Source: Microvirga sp. (GTDB lineage: Bacteria; Pseudomonadota; Alphaproteobacteria; Rhizobiales; Beijerinckiaceae). Taken from it: 64,000 bases of DNA. This document shows, piece by piece, positions 28,712 through 37,903 of the stretch (position 1 is its first letter; every line of letters starts with the position of its first letter). The translations under genes and the position numbers were made by a program. The stretch covers positions 1 through 64,000 of the forward strand of contig JAQSWQ010000027.1 of NCBI GenBank assembly GCA_029266525.1, given 5' to 3'. A model generated the notes under the pieces. That model searched no databases. It was not told the origin of the DNA and saw only the letters and a list, made by a program, of their open reading frames with translations.

Positions 28712-29260
28712 CTACCGGTCCGCCTTCTCGCCGCGCGCCTCGCGCTCCATGTACATGCGGGTGACCTTCTCGACGTTGTCCTCGATCCACTGCCGCATGC
28801 GCTCCTCCTCCTGGAGCGTCTGGCGCAGCGCGGCCAGAAACTGCGTGTTGCCGGTCGCCTCGGCCATGGTGATGAGCGACTTGTAGGCCGCGATCTCGAA
28901 GGCCTCGAAGGCGTGGTTGGCGAAGGTGTTCTTCAGGATCTCGTCTGCCATCGGCACATGGGCGACGGCAGCCATGTTGCCCATGATCTGCGTCGCCCAG
29001 TCCTTGAGGAGCGAGCGGTCCTCGCCGAGCGCGTGTAGGATTTCATCGATGCGCTCCTCTTGGGCGTTGGTTTCCGCGAGGTGCATCCGGAGCTTCTGCT
29101 CGACCTCCGGGTAGTTGGTGACCCGCTCGATCTGCCGCGACAGGATCTGGCGGGCCTCCTTTTCGAGCGCGTGGGCGTTCTTCACGCCGGTGATGAAGAG
29201 GGTCTGCAGCGTTTCCTTACCGCTGGCGCCGATGTCGGCGAACGACGTTGAGACGGCCAT
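28712..29260 (-). CDS. YciE/YciF-family ferritin-like protein (DUF892)
   Basis: 182-residue four-helix ferritin-like protein. Acidic and His residues expected for a di-iron site are seen in ALEKEARQILSRQIER, HLAETNAQEERIDEIL, FANHAFEAFEIAAYKSL and QTLQEEERMRQWIEDN. Members of this family are stress-induced in several bacteria; the catalytic role is not firmly known. The ATG at 29260 gives the usual start (MAVSTSFADIGASGKETLQTLF). An EcfG-type promoter lies 35 bases upstream, consistent with control by the general stress response. Transcribed alone, convergent with truB. Confidence 0.88.
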   Translation of the reverse strand: MAVSTSFADIGASGKETLQTLFITGVKNAHALEKEARQILSRQIERVTNYPEVEQKLRMHLAETNAQEERIDEILHALGEDRSLLKDWATQIMGNMAAVAHVPMADEILKNTFANHAFEAFEIAAYKSLITMAEATGNTQFLAALRQTLQEEERMRQWIEDNVEKVTRMYMEREARGEKADR

Positions 29261-29294
29261 GGTGCTGATCCCGTTCTGGTTTCGGTGGCCCGTC

Positions 29295-29320
29295 AACGGG
29301 AGCGGCACGGCCCAGGTTCC
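29295..29320 (-). promoter_or_regulatory. EcfG (general stress response) promoter of the YciF-like gene
   Basis: On the minus strand GGAAC (29320-29316) and CGTT (29298-29295) are separated by exactly 17 bases, matching the alphaproteobacterial EcfG consensus GGAAC-N16/17-CGTT. The -10 element is 34 bases upstream of the start codon, leaving a leader of about 28 nt. Confidence 0.75.
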
Positions 29321-30149
29321 CGGAGGTGTCCGTAGGACTTGAACGAGGGCCCATCTGCCAAGCCTCCAGCGCAGTTCTTAGGCCTTTTTTCTTGACAGGC
29401 CTTCTCACTTGTGCTTCAACTCGGTCGTCCCGCCCGGCAGAGGGGCACCTCCGGAGGTGTCTGGACGTGGGGGCGGCATCGCGGGAGCGGCTCGCGCAAG
29501 CGTTGGCGGTTTCCGCGGTGGCTCGGGATGTAGCGCCGCAAGGCGGAGCACCCGGGTTGATGCGGCGCTGAGACCGGGAGTCACGATCCCGGATCCTCAG
29601 GGTCCCCGCTCCCGGTCACTGGCGCGGTCCCAGGGCGCGCCACCCGGCCTGCGGACGGCCTCGCCCGTCTCCCGGTTCCGTCCGGGAGGTCCGCGCGACA
29701 GCGCTTAAGGCACGCGCAAGCGGCCGAAGCGCGAGGCCGAGGACCAAGGCGTCGCGGCGCGGGGTGCCGCGGCCGGTTCCGCGATAAGCGGCGGCTGGCC
29801 CTGTCCCTGCCCTGATCCTTCCGCGCGCGGCCGTCCGCGGCGCGGACCGCCCGGCCCCCGCGCTCCCCTCTCTTCATCATGGAGGGCCGCGCGACCCGCC
29901 CGGCCCTCATGCCTCGGACCCTAAAACGGGCCGCGAGAACGATGCCGCGCGAGCCGAGCTTTCTGGCGAGCTGCCTGGCCTGAAATCCCGCTGGTTTTCG
30001 GCGGATTTTCGTGTATAGAGGCGGCGTCTCGCGCCGGGTTTCCCGGCGCGACGCGTTTCATGCGACCGCGCTGGACGACATCCCGGCCCGGCCGTTCCCG
30101 AGGCGAGGCACGCGCCCGCCTCCTCCAGATCCACCAGAAAGGACGCACG
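29321..30149. other. Long non-coding stretch upstream of rpsO
   Basis: About 830 bases with no gene I can support; short open frames here are Gly/Pro/Arg-rich and look random. Visible marks: an AT-richer patch with TTGACA at 29392-29397 (poor -10), the perfect palindrome CACCTCCGGAGGTG at 29446-29459, and GTGTATAGAG near 30011-30020 close to rpsO, which could be its -10 region. A small RNA starting near 29425 is possible but unsupported. RNase P RNA and tmRNA signatures were looked for and not seen. Confidence 0.5.
30029..30051 (+). promoter_or_regulatory. Hairpin in the rpsO leader (possible S15 autoregulatory site)
   Basis: TCGCGCCGGG-TTT-CCCGGCGCGA forms a perfect 10-bp stem about 100 bases upstream of the rpsO start, without a T-run. 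S15 represses its own synthesis by binding leader structures in several bacteria, including a rhizobial example, so a regulatory role is plausible; the sequence alone does not show S15 binding. Confidence 0.4.
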
Positions 30150-30419
30150 ATGTCGATCACGGCCGAGCGCAAGACCGCGCTCATCAAGGAACATGCGCAC
30201 AAATCCGGCGATACCGGCTCTCCGGAGGTCCAGGTCGCCATCCTGACCGAGCGCATCAACAACCTCACCGACCACTTCAAGACCCACACCAAGGACAACC
30301 ATTCCCGGCGTGGCCTCTTGAAGATGGTCTCCCAGCGCCGCTCGCTTCTCGACTACGTGAAGAAGAAGGACGAGCCGCGCTACCGCACGCTGATCGAGAA
30401 GCTCGGCATCCGCCGCTGA
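30150..30419 (+). CDS. rpsO: 30S ribosomal protein S15
   Basis: 89 residues, standard length. Begins [35 protein letters not shown] (read in parts) and continues with [22 protein letters not shown] and [12 protein letters not shown], the 16S rRNA helix 22 binding face. AGAAAGGA Shine-Dalgarno lies nine bases before ATG 30150. It is followed by pnp after 208 bases, the conserved rpsO-pnp pair; the gap carries GC-rich inverted repeats and a CTCCCC/GGGGAG element near 30545-30565. Confidence 0.98.
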   Translation: MSITAERKTALIKEHAHKSGDTGSPEVQVAILTERINNLTDHFKTHTKDNHSRRGLLKMVSQRRSLLDYVKKKDEPRYRTLIEKLGIRR

Positions 30420-32685
30420 GCTGACGAGCGTTTCCCGCCCCGGGCCCGGCCCGGGACGGTCCCTGACGGCCGGAACGGTCCGGCCGTCGAACCAGGCGGA
30501 CGACACGATGACCATGGCAGGATCGCCAGGGGCTCTTTAACTTCTCCCCTTTGCGGGGAGACGGAGCCTCTCGCCGTCTTGCCCATGGCGTCGGACCGTC
30601 CGCCCGACCGCATGAAGGCATAAAGAGATGTTCGATATCCAACGCGAAGAGCTGATCTGGGGCGGGCGCAAGCTCGTGCTCGAAACCGGCAAGATGGCCC
30701 GGCAGGCCGACGGCGCCGTGGTCGCGACCTATGGCGAGACCACCGTGCTCGCGACCGTCGTCTCGGACAAGCAGCCGAAGCCCGGCTTCGACTTCTTCCC
30801 GCTCACCGTGAACTACCAGGAGCGCACCTATGCGGCCGGCCGCATCCCCGGCGGCTACTTCAAGCGCGAGGGCCGCCCGACCGAGAAGGAGACGCTGACC
30901 TCGCGCCTCATCGATCGCCCGATCCGGCCGCTGTTCGTCCAGGGCTACAAGAACGACACCCAGGTCGTCGTGACGGTGCTCTCGCACGACCTCGAGAACG
31001 ATCCCGACATCGTCGCGATCGTGGCGGCCTCCGCCGCGCTGACGCTCTCCGGCGTCCCCTTCATGGGCCCGATCGGCGGCGCTCGCGTCGGCTACATCAA
31101 CGGCGGGTACAAGCTGAACCCGCCAATCCCCGAGATGGAGAATTCCTCGCTCGACCTCGTCGTGGCCGGCACGCAGGACGCGGTGCTGATGGTCGAGTCC
31201 GAGGCGAAGGAGCTGCCGGAAGACGTGATGCTCGGGGCCGTGATGTTCGGCCACAAGCATTTCCAGCCGGTCATCGAGGCGATCGTGCGCCTCGCCGAAA
31301 AGGCCGCAAAGGAGCCGCGCGACTACCAACCAGCCGACATGTCGGAAGTGGAGAAGGCCGTTCTCGCGATCGGCGAGACAGAGCTGCGTGACGCCTACAA
31401 GAAGACCGTCAAGCAGGAGCGCTACGGCGCGGTCGACGCGGTCAAGGCGAGAGTCATGGCCGAGCTGGTTCCGGCCGAAGGAGAGCCGAAGTTCGAGCCC
31501 GAAAAGGTCAAGACCGCCTTCAAGGAGGCGCAGGCGAAGGTCGTGCGCTGGAACATTCTCGACACCGGCACGCGCATTGACGGGCGCGACGTGAAGACGG
31601 TGCGCCCGATCGTCGCCGAGGCGGGCGTCCTGCCTCGCGCCCACGGCTCGGCGCTCTTCACTCGCGGCGAGACGCAGGCGCTGGCCGTCGCGACGCTCGG
31701 CACCGGCGAGGACGAGCAGTACATCGATAGCCTGGAAGGCACCTACAAGGAGACCTTCCTCCTGCACTACAACTTCCCGCCCTATTCGGTCGGCGAGACC
31801 GGCCGCATGGGCTCGCCCGGGCGGCGCGAGATCGGGCACGGCAAGCTCGCCTGGCGCGCCATCCACCCGATGCTGCCGCCGCCCCATGAGTTCCCCTACA
31901 CGATCCGCGTCGTGTCCGAGATCACCGAGTCGAACGGCTCGTCCTCGATGGCAACCGTGTGCGGCACCTCTCTCGCGCTGATGGATGCGGGCGTGCCGCT
32001 GCGCCGGCCGGTCGCCGGCATCGCCATGGGGCTCATCCTCGAGGGCGAGCGCTTCGCGGTGCTGTCCGACATCCTCGGCGACGAAGACCATCTCGGCGAC
32101 ATGGACTTCAAGGTCGCGGGCACCGCGGAGGGCATCACCTCGCTGCAGATGGACATCAAGATCGCAGGCATCACCGAGGAGATCATGCGCGTGGCGCTCG
32201 ACCAGGCGAAGGACGGCCGCGAGCACATCCTCCAGGAGATGAACCGGGCGCTGAACGCGCCGCGGGCCGAGCTCGGCGAGCATGCGCCGCGCATCGAGAC
32301 GATGAAGATCCCGACCGACAAGATCCGCGACGTGATCGGCACCGGCGGCAAGGTGATCCGCGAGATCGTAACTGGATCCGCTCGCTCACGGCGGAGCCGG
32401 AGGCGGGGCAGATCTATGACGGCACCGTGGTGAAGACGATGGAGTTCGGCGCCTTCGTCAACTTCTTCGGACCGAAGGACGGCCTCGTCCACATCTCGGA
32501 GCTCGCCCCGCGCCGCGTCCAGAAGACCACCGACGTGGTCAAGGAAGGCGACAAGGTGAAGGTCAAGTTCCTCGGCATGGACGAGCGCGGCAAGGTCCGC
32601 CTCTCGATGAAGGTCGTCGACCAGGAGACCGGCGAGGACCTCACCGAGAAGCTCAAGGCCGAGCGCGAGGCGGAGCCTCCCGGCG

Positions 32686-32725
32686 CTTGTCATGGCCGGG
32701 CTCGGCCCGGCTATCTCGATCCACG
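32686..32725. repeat. Intergenic-type repeat fused to the 3' end of pnp
   Basis: GTCATGGCCGGGCTCGGCCCGGC followed by ATCTCGATCCACG has the form of the dispersed GTCATGGCCGGGC element (compare 36937-36968). It begins immediately after the codons for EREAEPP, inside the open frame of the pnp tail, so the native pnp stop seems to have been lost at this junction. Confidence 0.55.
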
Positions 32726-32727
32726 AG

Positions 32728-32754
32728 GCGCGGCCCTCGAGGCCGCGCTTTTTT
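32728..32754 (+). terminator. Rho-independent terminator after pnp
   Basis: GCGCGGCC-CTCGA-GGCCGCGC stem (8 bp, all G-C) followed by six T residues. It lies inside the run-on pnp tail frame, which supports the view that translation should have ended before it. Confidence 0.9.
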
Positions 32755-32853
32755 CCGGCCGCGGTTGGCGGGGGAGTTGGAGCGGGTGGTCCGGGCGATG
32801 AAGCTCAAGTATCGCGTTGACCGGGCTCCAGCCCCCGTCGGGATAGCTGATCA

Positions 32854-33468
32854 ATGAAACACACTCTCACCACGCTCGCCGAGCTCGAGACCATCTACGG
32901 CGAGCCGTCCGAGGCCGCACTTGTGAAGGTCACCGATCGGATCGTCGCGCCGTATCGGCGGCTGATCGAGGCCTCGCCCTTCTTCGTGCTTGCCACGAAC
33001 GGCTCCCACGGGCTCGACTGCTCGCCGCGCGGGGACGCCGCCGGGTTCGTGCGCGTCGCCGACGAGAGGACGCTGCTCATCCCGGACCGGCGCGGCAACA
33101 ACCGCATCGATTCGCTCCGCAACATCGTGCGGGATCCGCGCGTCGCGCTGCTCTTTCTCATCCCGGGCGTCGGCGAGACGCTTCGCGTCCGGGGCCGCGC
33201 GGCAATCTCGGTCGAGCCCACGCTCATCGAGAGCTTCGTCACGGAAGGCAAGCCGCCCCGCAGCGTCGTCGTGGTCACGGCCGAGGCCGTCTATTTCCAA
33301 TGCCAGAAGGCGATCGTCCGCTCCGATCTGTGGAACCCGGAGAAGCGGGCGGACCGAAAGTCGCTGCCGAGCGCCGGGCAGATTCTCGCGGCGATCACCG
33401 AGAACAGGCTCGGGGGCGAGGCTTATGACGCGGCCTATCCGGAGCGGATGAAGGCGACGCTATGGTGA
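32854..33468 (+). CDS. Pyridoxamine 5'-phosphate oxidase-family FMN protein (MSMEG_1061-like)
   Basis: 204 residues with a split-barrel flavin fold. Conserved blocks: FFVLATNGSHGLDCSPRGDAAGFVRV (about 47-72, in parts), LLIPDRRGNNRIDSLRNIVRDPRVALLFLIPGV and LRVRGRAAISVEP. The end has YFQCQKAIVRSDLW, typical of this subgroup. It is not PdxH, which has different substrate residues. Substrate unknown. Stands alone between the pnp terminator and pyrE. Confidence 0.88.
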   Translation: MKHTLTTLAELETIYGEPSEAALVKVTDRIVAPYRRLIEASPFFVLATNGSHGLDCSPRGDAAGFVRVADERTLLIPDRRGNNRIDSLRNIVRDPRVALLFLIPGVGETLRVRGRAAISVEPTLIESFVTEGKPPRSVVVVTAEAVYFQCQKAIVRSDLWNPEKRADRKSLPSAGQILAAITENRLGGEAYDAAYPERMKATLW

Positions 33469-33535
33469 GGTCGCGGGCTTTGTGTTTCGGCGCGCCTGGA
33501 AGTATGGGTCTCGCCTGCGATCCGCTGGAAGCACC

Positions 33536-34162
33536 ATGCCTAACCTCGCCCGTCAACAGATCCCGTCAGCGCCTGCGAGCGATCGCGAGCGGCTGAAGGC
33601 GATCGTCGCCGCGCGTTCCTTCCGCTTCGGCCAGCTCTTCCGGCTCGTCTCTGGGGTCGAGAGCAACGTCTATTTCAACATGAAGCCAACGATGTTCGAT
33701 CCCGAAGGCGCGGCCCTGATGGCAAGGCTCGTCGTCGAGCGCTTGGCGCAGGCCGATGTGGATGCCGTCGGGGGGCTTGAGATGGGCGCTGTGCCGATCG
33801 TCGCGACGGCAACCACGCAGAGCTTCCTCTCCGGCCGGCCTATCCAGGGCTTCTTCGTGAGGAAGAAGGCGAAAGAGCACGGCGCTCGGCTGCGCATCGA
33901 GGGGCTCGCGGCGGACGAAAGCCTGAACGCCAAGCGCGTTGCCATCATCGACGATGTCTGCACCACCGGAGCCTCGGCGATCCAGGCGATCGATGAGGTG
34001 CGCGAGGCGGGCGGCAGGATCGTGCTCGTCCTGGCGATCGTCGACCGCGAGGAGGGCGCGGAGGAGAACTTCCGGCGGCACGGCCTTGCCTTCGACGCGC
34101 TCTTTCGCGCGCATGAGTTCATTCCGGAGAGCTTCGAGCGGCTGCCTCCGGCGCGGCGGTGA
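33536..34162 (+). CDS. pyrE: Orotate phosphoribosyltransferase
   Basis: Converts orotate and PRPP to OMP in pyrimidine synthesis. 208 residues from ATG 33536. The PRPP loop is VAIIDDVCTTGASAIQAIDEV (about residues 135-154, in two parts), the flexible loop has FFVRKKAKEHG, and the N-terminal part has FRLVSGVESNVYFNMKPTMFDPEG. The frame is open further upstream (33482) but the ATG gives normal length. trpF begins four bases after its stop. Confidence 0.93.
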   Translation: MPNLARQQIPSAPASDRERLKAIVAARSFRFGQLFRLVSGVESNVYFNMKPTMFDPEGAALMARLVVERLAQADVDAVGGLEMGAVPIVATATTQSFLSGRPIQGFFVRKKAKEHGARLRIEGLAADESLNAKRVAIIDDVCTTGASAIQAIDEVREAGGRIVLVLAIVDREEGAEENFRRHGLAFDALFRAHEFIPESFERLPPARR

Positions 34163-34166
34163 GCCG

Positions 34167-34847
34167 GTGCAGCCTCTGGTCAAGATTTGCGGGCTCAACT
34201 CCCTCGCGGCGCTCGACGCCGCGCTTCAGGCCGGCGCCGACCTTGTTGGCTTCGTGCGCTATCCGCGCAGCCCGCGCCACCTCACCCTCGACGAGGGGCG
34301 CGAGCTTTCGGCGCGTGCCAAAGGCAAGGCGGTCCGCGTCGCGCTCACCGTCGATGCCGACGACGAGGAGCTGGCGAACATCCTCGAAGCGCTCGATCCC
34401 GATCTTCTCCAGCTGCACGGCGAGGAGACGCCGGAGCGCGTCGCCGAGGTGCGCAGCCGTTTCGGCCGGGCGGTGATGAAAGCCGTGGGGATAGCCGAGA
34501 AGGCCGATCTCGGGCGTCTTGCGGCGTATGCCGAGATCGCCGACCGCATCCTGCTCGACGCAAAGCCCCCGAAGACCGCGGAGGCGCTGCCGGGCGGCAA
34601 CGGGCTTTCCTTCGATTGGCGACTCGTGGCCGGGCTTGACCCGAAGCTTTCCTTCATGCTGTCGGGAGGCCTTGCGCCCGAGAACGTCGCCGCCGCGATC
34701 GGGCTCACCGGCGCCAGGGCGCTCGACGTCTCTTCCGGCGTCGAGCGGGCTCCCGGCGAGAAGGATCCCGAAAGGATCGAGGCCTTCGTGCGCGCCGCGC
34801 GCGCGGCCTGGGCCGATCTCGACAAAGCCAAGGACAAGGTCGCGTGA
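34167..34847 (+). CDS. trpF: Phosphoribosylanthranilate isomerase
   Basis: Third specific step of tryptophan synthesis. 226 residues, TIM barrel. Conserved catalytic Cys and Asp in [17 protein letters not shown] and [24 protein letters not shown], and the phosphate-binding end [16 protein letters not shown] and [15 protein letters not shown]. Starts with GTG 34167. Its stop overlaps the trpB start (GTGA). Order trpF-trpB-trpA is the usual alphaproteobacterial unit, separate from trpEGDC. Confidence 0.95.
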   Translation: MQPLVKICGLNSLAALDAALQAGADLVGFVRYPRSPRHLTLDEGRELSARAKGKAVRVALTVDADDEELANILEALDPDLLQLHGEETPERVAEVRSRFGRAVMKAVGIAEKADLGRLAAYAEIADRILLDAKPPKTAEALPGGNGLSFDWRLVAGLDPKLSFMLSGGLAPENVAAAIGLTGARALDVSSGVERAPGEKDPERIEAFVRAARAAWADLDKAKDKVA

Positions 34848-36091
34848 CCGCCCAGCCCCAGCCCAACACCTTCCGCGCCGGCCCGGACGAGCGCGGCCAT
34901 TTCGGCACCTTCGGCGGCCGCTTCGTCGCCGAGACGCTGATGCCGTTGATCCTCGAGTTGGAGCAGGCCTATGGGCAGGCCAAGAGCGACCCTGCCTTCC
35001 AGGCCGAGATGGCCTCGTACCTCACGCACTATGTCGGCCGGCCGAGCCCCCTCTATTTCGCCGAGCGCCTGACCGAGCATCTTCGTGAGGTTTCGACGGC
35101 CTCCGGCCTATCGGGCGGCGCCAAGATCTACTTTAAGCGCGACGAGCTGAATCACACCGGCGCGCACAAGGTGAACAACGTGCTCGGCCAGATCCTGGTC
35201 GCGCGGCGCATGGGCAAGCGGCGGATCATCGCCGAGACCGGCGCCGGCCAACACGGGGTTGCGACCGCGACGCTCTGCGCGCGCTTTGGCCTCGACTGCG
35301 TCGTCTACATGGGCGCGGTCGACGTCGAGCGGCAGAAGCCGAACGTCTTCCGCATGAAGATGCTCGGCGCCGAGGTGGTCCCGGTGCAGTCCGGCACCAG
35401 GACGCTCAAGGACGCGATGAACGAGGCCCTGCGCGACTGGGTCACCAACGTCGCCGACACCTTTTATTGCATCGGCACCGTCGCCGGGCCGCACCCCTAT
35501 CCGATGATGGTGCGCGACTTCCAATGCGTGATTGGGCGCGAAACTCGCGAGCAGATGATGCAGGCTGAAGGGCGCTTGCCGGATTCGCTCGTCGCGGCGA
35601 TAGGAGGCGGCTCGAACGCGATCGGGCTCTTCCACCCCTTCCTCGACGAGCGCCAGATCGAGATCTACGGCGTCGAGGCTGCCGGTCACGGCCTCACGCA
35701 TCTCCACGCCGCCTCGATCGCCGGCGGGCGCCCGGGTGTGCTGCACGGCAACCGCACCTATCTCCTGATGAACGACGACGGCCAGATCCAGGACGCGCAC
35801 TCGATCTCGGCCGGCCTCGACTACCCCGGCATCGGACCGGAGCATTCCTGGCTGCACGAGACTGGCCGCGCGACCTATCTCTCCGCAACCGACGACGAGG
35901 CCCTCGCCGCCTTCCAGCTCTGCTGCAAGCTCGAGGGCATCATCCCGGCCCTCGAGCCGGCGCACGCGCTCGCCAAGGTGATCGAGCTAGCGCCGAAGAA
36001 GGCCAAGGACCACCTCATGGTGATGAACCTCTGCGGCCGCGGGGATAAGGACATCTTCACCGTGGCGGAGCATCTCGGAGCTGCGATGTGA
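34844..36091 (+). CDS. trpB: Tryptophan synthase beta chain
   Basis: PLP enzyme that joins indole and serine. 415 residues. Schiff-base lysine in [19 protein letters not shown] (about residue 105), [20 protein letters not shown] and the PLP phosphate loop [17 protein letters not shown]-terminus [15 protein letters not shown] is standard. Coupled to trpF upstream and trpA downstream through four-base GTGA overlaps. Confidence 0.98.
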   Translation: MTAQPQPNTFRAGPDERGHFGTFGGRFVAETLMPLILELEQAYGQAKSDPAFQAEMASYLTHYVGRPSPLYFAERLTEHLREVSTASGLSGGAKIYFKRDELNHTGAHKVNNVLGQILVARRMGKRRIIAETGAGQHGVATATLCARFGLDCVVYMGAVDVERQKPNVFRMKMLGAEVVPVQSGTRTLKDAMNEALRDWVTNVADTFYCIGTVAGPHPYPMMVRDFQCVIGRETREQMMQAEGRLPDSLVAAIGGGSNAIGLFHPFLDERQIEIYGVEAAGHGLTHLHAASIAGGRPGVLHGNRTYLLMNDDGQIQDAHSISAGLDYPGIGPEHSWLHETGRATYLSATDDEALAAFQLCCKLEGIIPALEPAHALAKVIELAPKKAKDHLMVMNLCGRGDKDIFTVAEHLGAAM

Positions 36092-36927
36092 CTGCGCGAA
36101 TAGACAAGTGCTTCGCCAGTTGTCGCGCCGAGAACCGGGCGGCGCTCGTCATCTATTCCATGGCGGGCGACCCGGACCCGGAAACCTCGCTTTCGATACT
36201 GAAGGCACTGCCGAAGGCCGGTGCCGACATCATCGAGTTCGGAATGCCCTTCACCGATCCTATGGCCGACGGGCCGGCGATCCAGGCGGCGGGCCTGCGG
36301 GCGCTTAAGGCGGGGCAGACCACCGTCAAGACGCTCGATCTCGTGCGCCGCTTCCGCGCCGACGACGCCGACACGCCGGTGATCCTGATGGGCTATTTCA
36401 ACCCGATCTACGTCTATGGTGTGGGGCGCTTCCTCGCTGACGCGAAGAGCGCCGGTATCGACGGCCTCATCGTCGTCGACCTGCCCCCCGAGGAGGATGA
36501 CGAGCTGTGCCTGCCGACGCTCGCGGCCGGACTCGCCTTCATCCGCCTCGCGACGCCGACCACGGACGACCGGCGCCTGCCGGCGGTGCTCGCCAACACC
36601 GCCGGGTTCGTCTACTACGTCTCGATCACCGGCATCACCGGCGCCGCGACCCCGGACTTCCGCCAGGTCTCCGACGCCGTGGCGCGCATCAAGCGTCACA
36701 CGCCGCTTCCCGTGGTGGTCGGCTTCGGGGTGAAGACGGGCGCGGACGCGGCGGCGATCGCGGAAGGCGCCGACGGCGTCGCGGTCGGCACCGCCCTCGT
36801 CAACGCGGTGAAGGCCTCTCTCGACACGGAGGGCCGCGCCACCTCGAAAACGGTCGAATCAGTCGCTAAGTTAGTCGAAGGGCTCGCCGCCGGCGTGCGC
36901 TCGGTGACGAAGGCGAAGGCAGCTTAG
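36088..36927 (+). CDS. trpA: Tryptophan synthase alpha chain
   Basis: Cleaves indole-3-glycerol phosphate and channels indole to TrpB. 279 residues. Catalytic Glu and Asp lie in [20 protein letters not shown] and [28 protein letters not shown] and [30 protein letters not shown] follow. Start GTG 36088 overlaps the trpB stop. A non-coding gap of 120 bases with repeats separates it from accD. Confidence 0.97.
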   Translation: MTARIDKCFASCRAENRAALVIYSMAGDPDPETSLSILKALPKAGADIIEFGMPFTDPMADGPAIQAAGLRALKAGQTTVKTLDLVRRFRADDADTPVILMGYFNPIYVYGVGRFLADAKSAGIDGLIVVDLPPEEDDELCLPTLAAGLAFIRLATPTTDDRRLPAVLANTAGFVYYVSITGITGAATPDFRQVSDAVARIKRHTPLPVVVGFGVKTGADAAAIAEGADGVAVGTALVNAVKASLDTEGRATSKTVESVAKLVEGLAAGVRSVTKAKAA

Positions 36928-36936
36928 TCCAAACCG

Positions 36937-37033
36937 CGTCATGGCCGGCCTTGAGCCGACCATCCCGGCGGAGGTGAAGCGCAATTCGCAGGAGGTCCTC
37001 GGGTCTCCGCCTTGGCCTCGCCCGAGGATCACG
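36937..37033. repeat. Repeat-bearing gap between trpA and accD
   Basis: CGTCATGGCCGGCC...CCGACCATCCCGG (36937-36968) resembles the elements at 27472-27565 and 32686-32725. Beside it GGTCCTCGGGT and GCCCGAGGATCAC (about 36993-37032) form a second inverted repeat. Confidence 0.55.
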
Positions 37034-37047
37034 GCTAGGAAAGTTAG

Positions 37048-37887
37048 ATGAACTGGATCTCCGAGGTCGTCCGCCCCAAGATCAAGACGCTGTTCAAGCG
37101 CGAGAGCCCGGACAACCTGTGGATCAAGTGCCCGGAGACCGGGCAGATGGTGTTCCACAAGGACGTCGAGGCGAACGGCTGGGTCATCCCCGGCTCGAAC
37201 CACCACATGCGGCTCGACGCCGTGCAGCGCCTCAAGATGACCTTCGATTCCGGCACCTGGCTCGACGTTCCGCTGCCGGAGGTTGCGGCCGACCCGCTCA
37301 AGTTCCGCGACGAGAAGCGCTATCTCGACAGGCTGAAGGACGCCAAGGCCAAGACCGGCCTGCAGGACGCCTTCAAGATTGGCTACGGCCGGGTCGACGA
37401 GCTGCCGATGACGGTCGCCGTGCAGGATTTCGGCTTCATGGGCGGCTCGCTCGGCATGGCCGCGGGCGAGGCCTTCATCAAGGGCGCGGAGACCGCGCTC
37501 GACAAGAAGACCCCCTACGTCCTGTTCGCGGCCTCCGGCGGCGCGCGCATGCAGGAGGGCATCCTCTCGCTGATGCAGATGCCGCGCACGACGGTGGCGG
37601 TGCGCCGCCTCAAGCAGGCGCGCCTGCCTTATCTCGTGGTGCTCACCAATCCGACCACGGGCGGCGTGACCGCTTCCTACGCGATGCTCGGCGACATCCA
37701 TCTCGCCGAGCCGGGAGCGCTGATCGGCTTTGCCGGCCCCCGCGTCATCGAGCAGACCATCCGCGAGAAGCTCCCCGACGGTTTCCAGCGCGCCGAGTAT
37801 CTCAAGGAGCACGGCATGGTTCGCCTGTGCCGCATCCTGACCAAGGCGCCGGTTGCGGCCGCGATGCCGGCGCTCGCCGCCGAATGA
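37048..37887 (+). CDS. accD: Acetyl-CoA carboxylase carboxyltransferase subunit beta, with apparent C-terminal deletion
   Basis: With AccA transfers carboxyl from biotin to acetyl-CoA. 279 residues. N-terminus [35 protein letters not shown]; as in related Rhizobiales the zinc-ribbon cysteines are mostly absent. CoA-binding core [36 protein letters not shown] and [16 protein letters not shown] is intact. Near the end, family members read HGMV-(about 14 residues with VHRH)-RLCR; here HGMV joins [10 protein letters not shown] directly (nt 37820/37821), so about 42 bases appear to be missing in frame. Cofactor role should still be recognisable, but this helix segment is normally conserved. folC follows after 16 bases. 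Confidence 0.93.
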   Translation: MNWISEVVRPKIKTLFKRESPDNLWIKCPETGQMVFHKDVEANGWVIPGSNHHMRLDAVQRLKMTFDSGTWLDVPLPEVAADPLKFRDEKRYLDRLKDAKAKTGLQDAFKIGYGRVDELPMTVAVQDFGFMGGSLGMAAGEAFIKGAETALDKKTPYVLFAASGGARMQEGILSLMQMPRTTVAVRRLKQARLPYLVVLTNPTTGGVTASYAMLGDIHLAEPGALIGFAGPRVIEQTIREKLPDGFQRAEYLKEHGMVRLCRILTKAPVAAAMPALAAE

Positions 37888-37903
37888 GGCGCCGCGTGAA
37901 GCG

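Larger units (their letters stand above)
30628..32801 (+). pseudogene. pnp: Polynucleotide phosphorylase, reading frame broken in the KH domain
   Basis: PNPase is the phosphorolytic 3'-5' exoribonuclease of the RNA degradosome. The frame from ATG 30628 contains both RNase PH domains ([31 protein letters not shown]; catalytic-core [32 protein letters not shown]) and enters the KH domain at [22 protein letters not shown] (ending about residue 581, nt 32370). There it shifts and stops at 32433. The remaining KH end and S1 domain continue in another frame from 32370 ([39 protein letters not shown]). Compared with the family about 29 residues of KH are missing, which fits a deletion of roughly 88 bases (3n+1). 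The C-terminal frame also lacks its own stop and runs through a repeat and the terminator to 32801. Either a real lesion or a sequence error. Confidence 0.85.

Noticed and set aside
30277-32283. Open frame of 668 codons antisense to pnp
   Set aside because: Shadow of the pnp codons; no domain content of its own.
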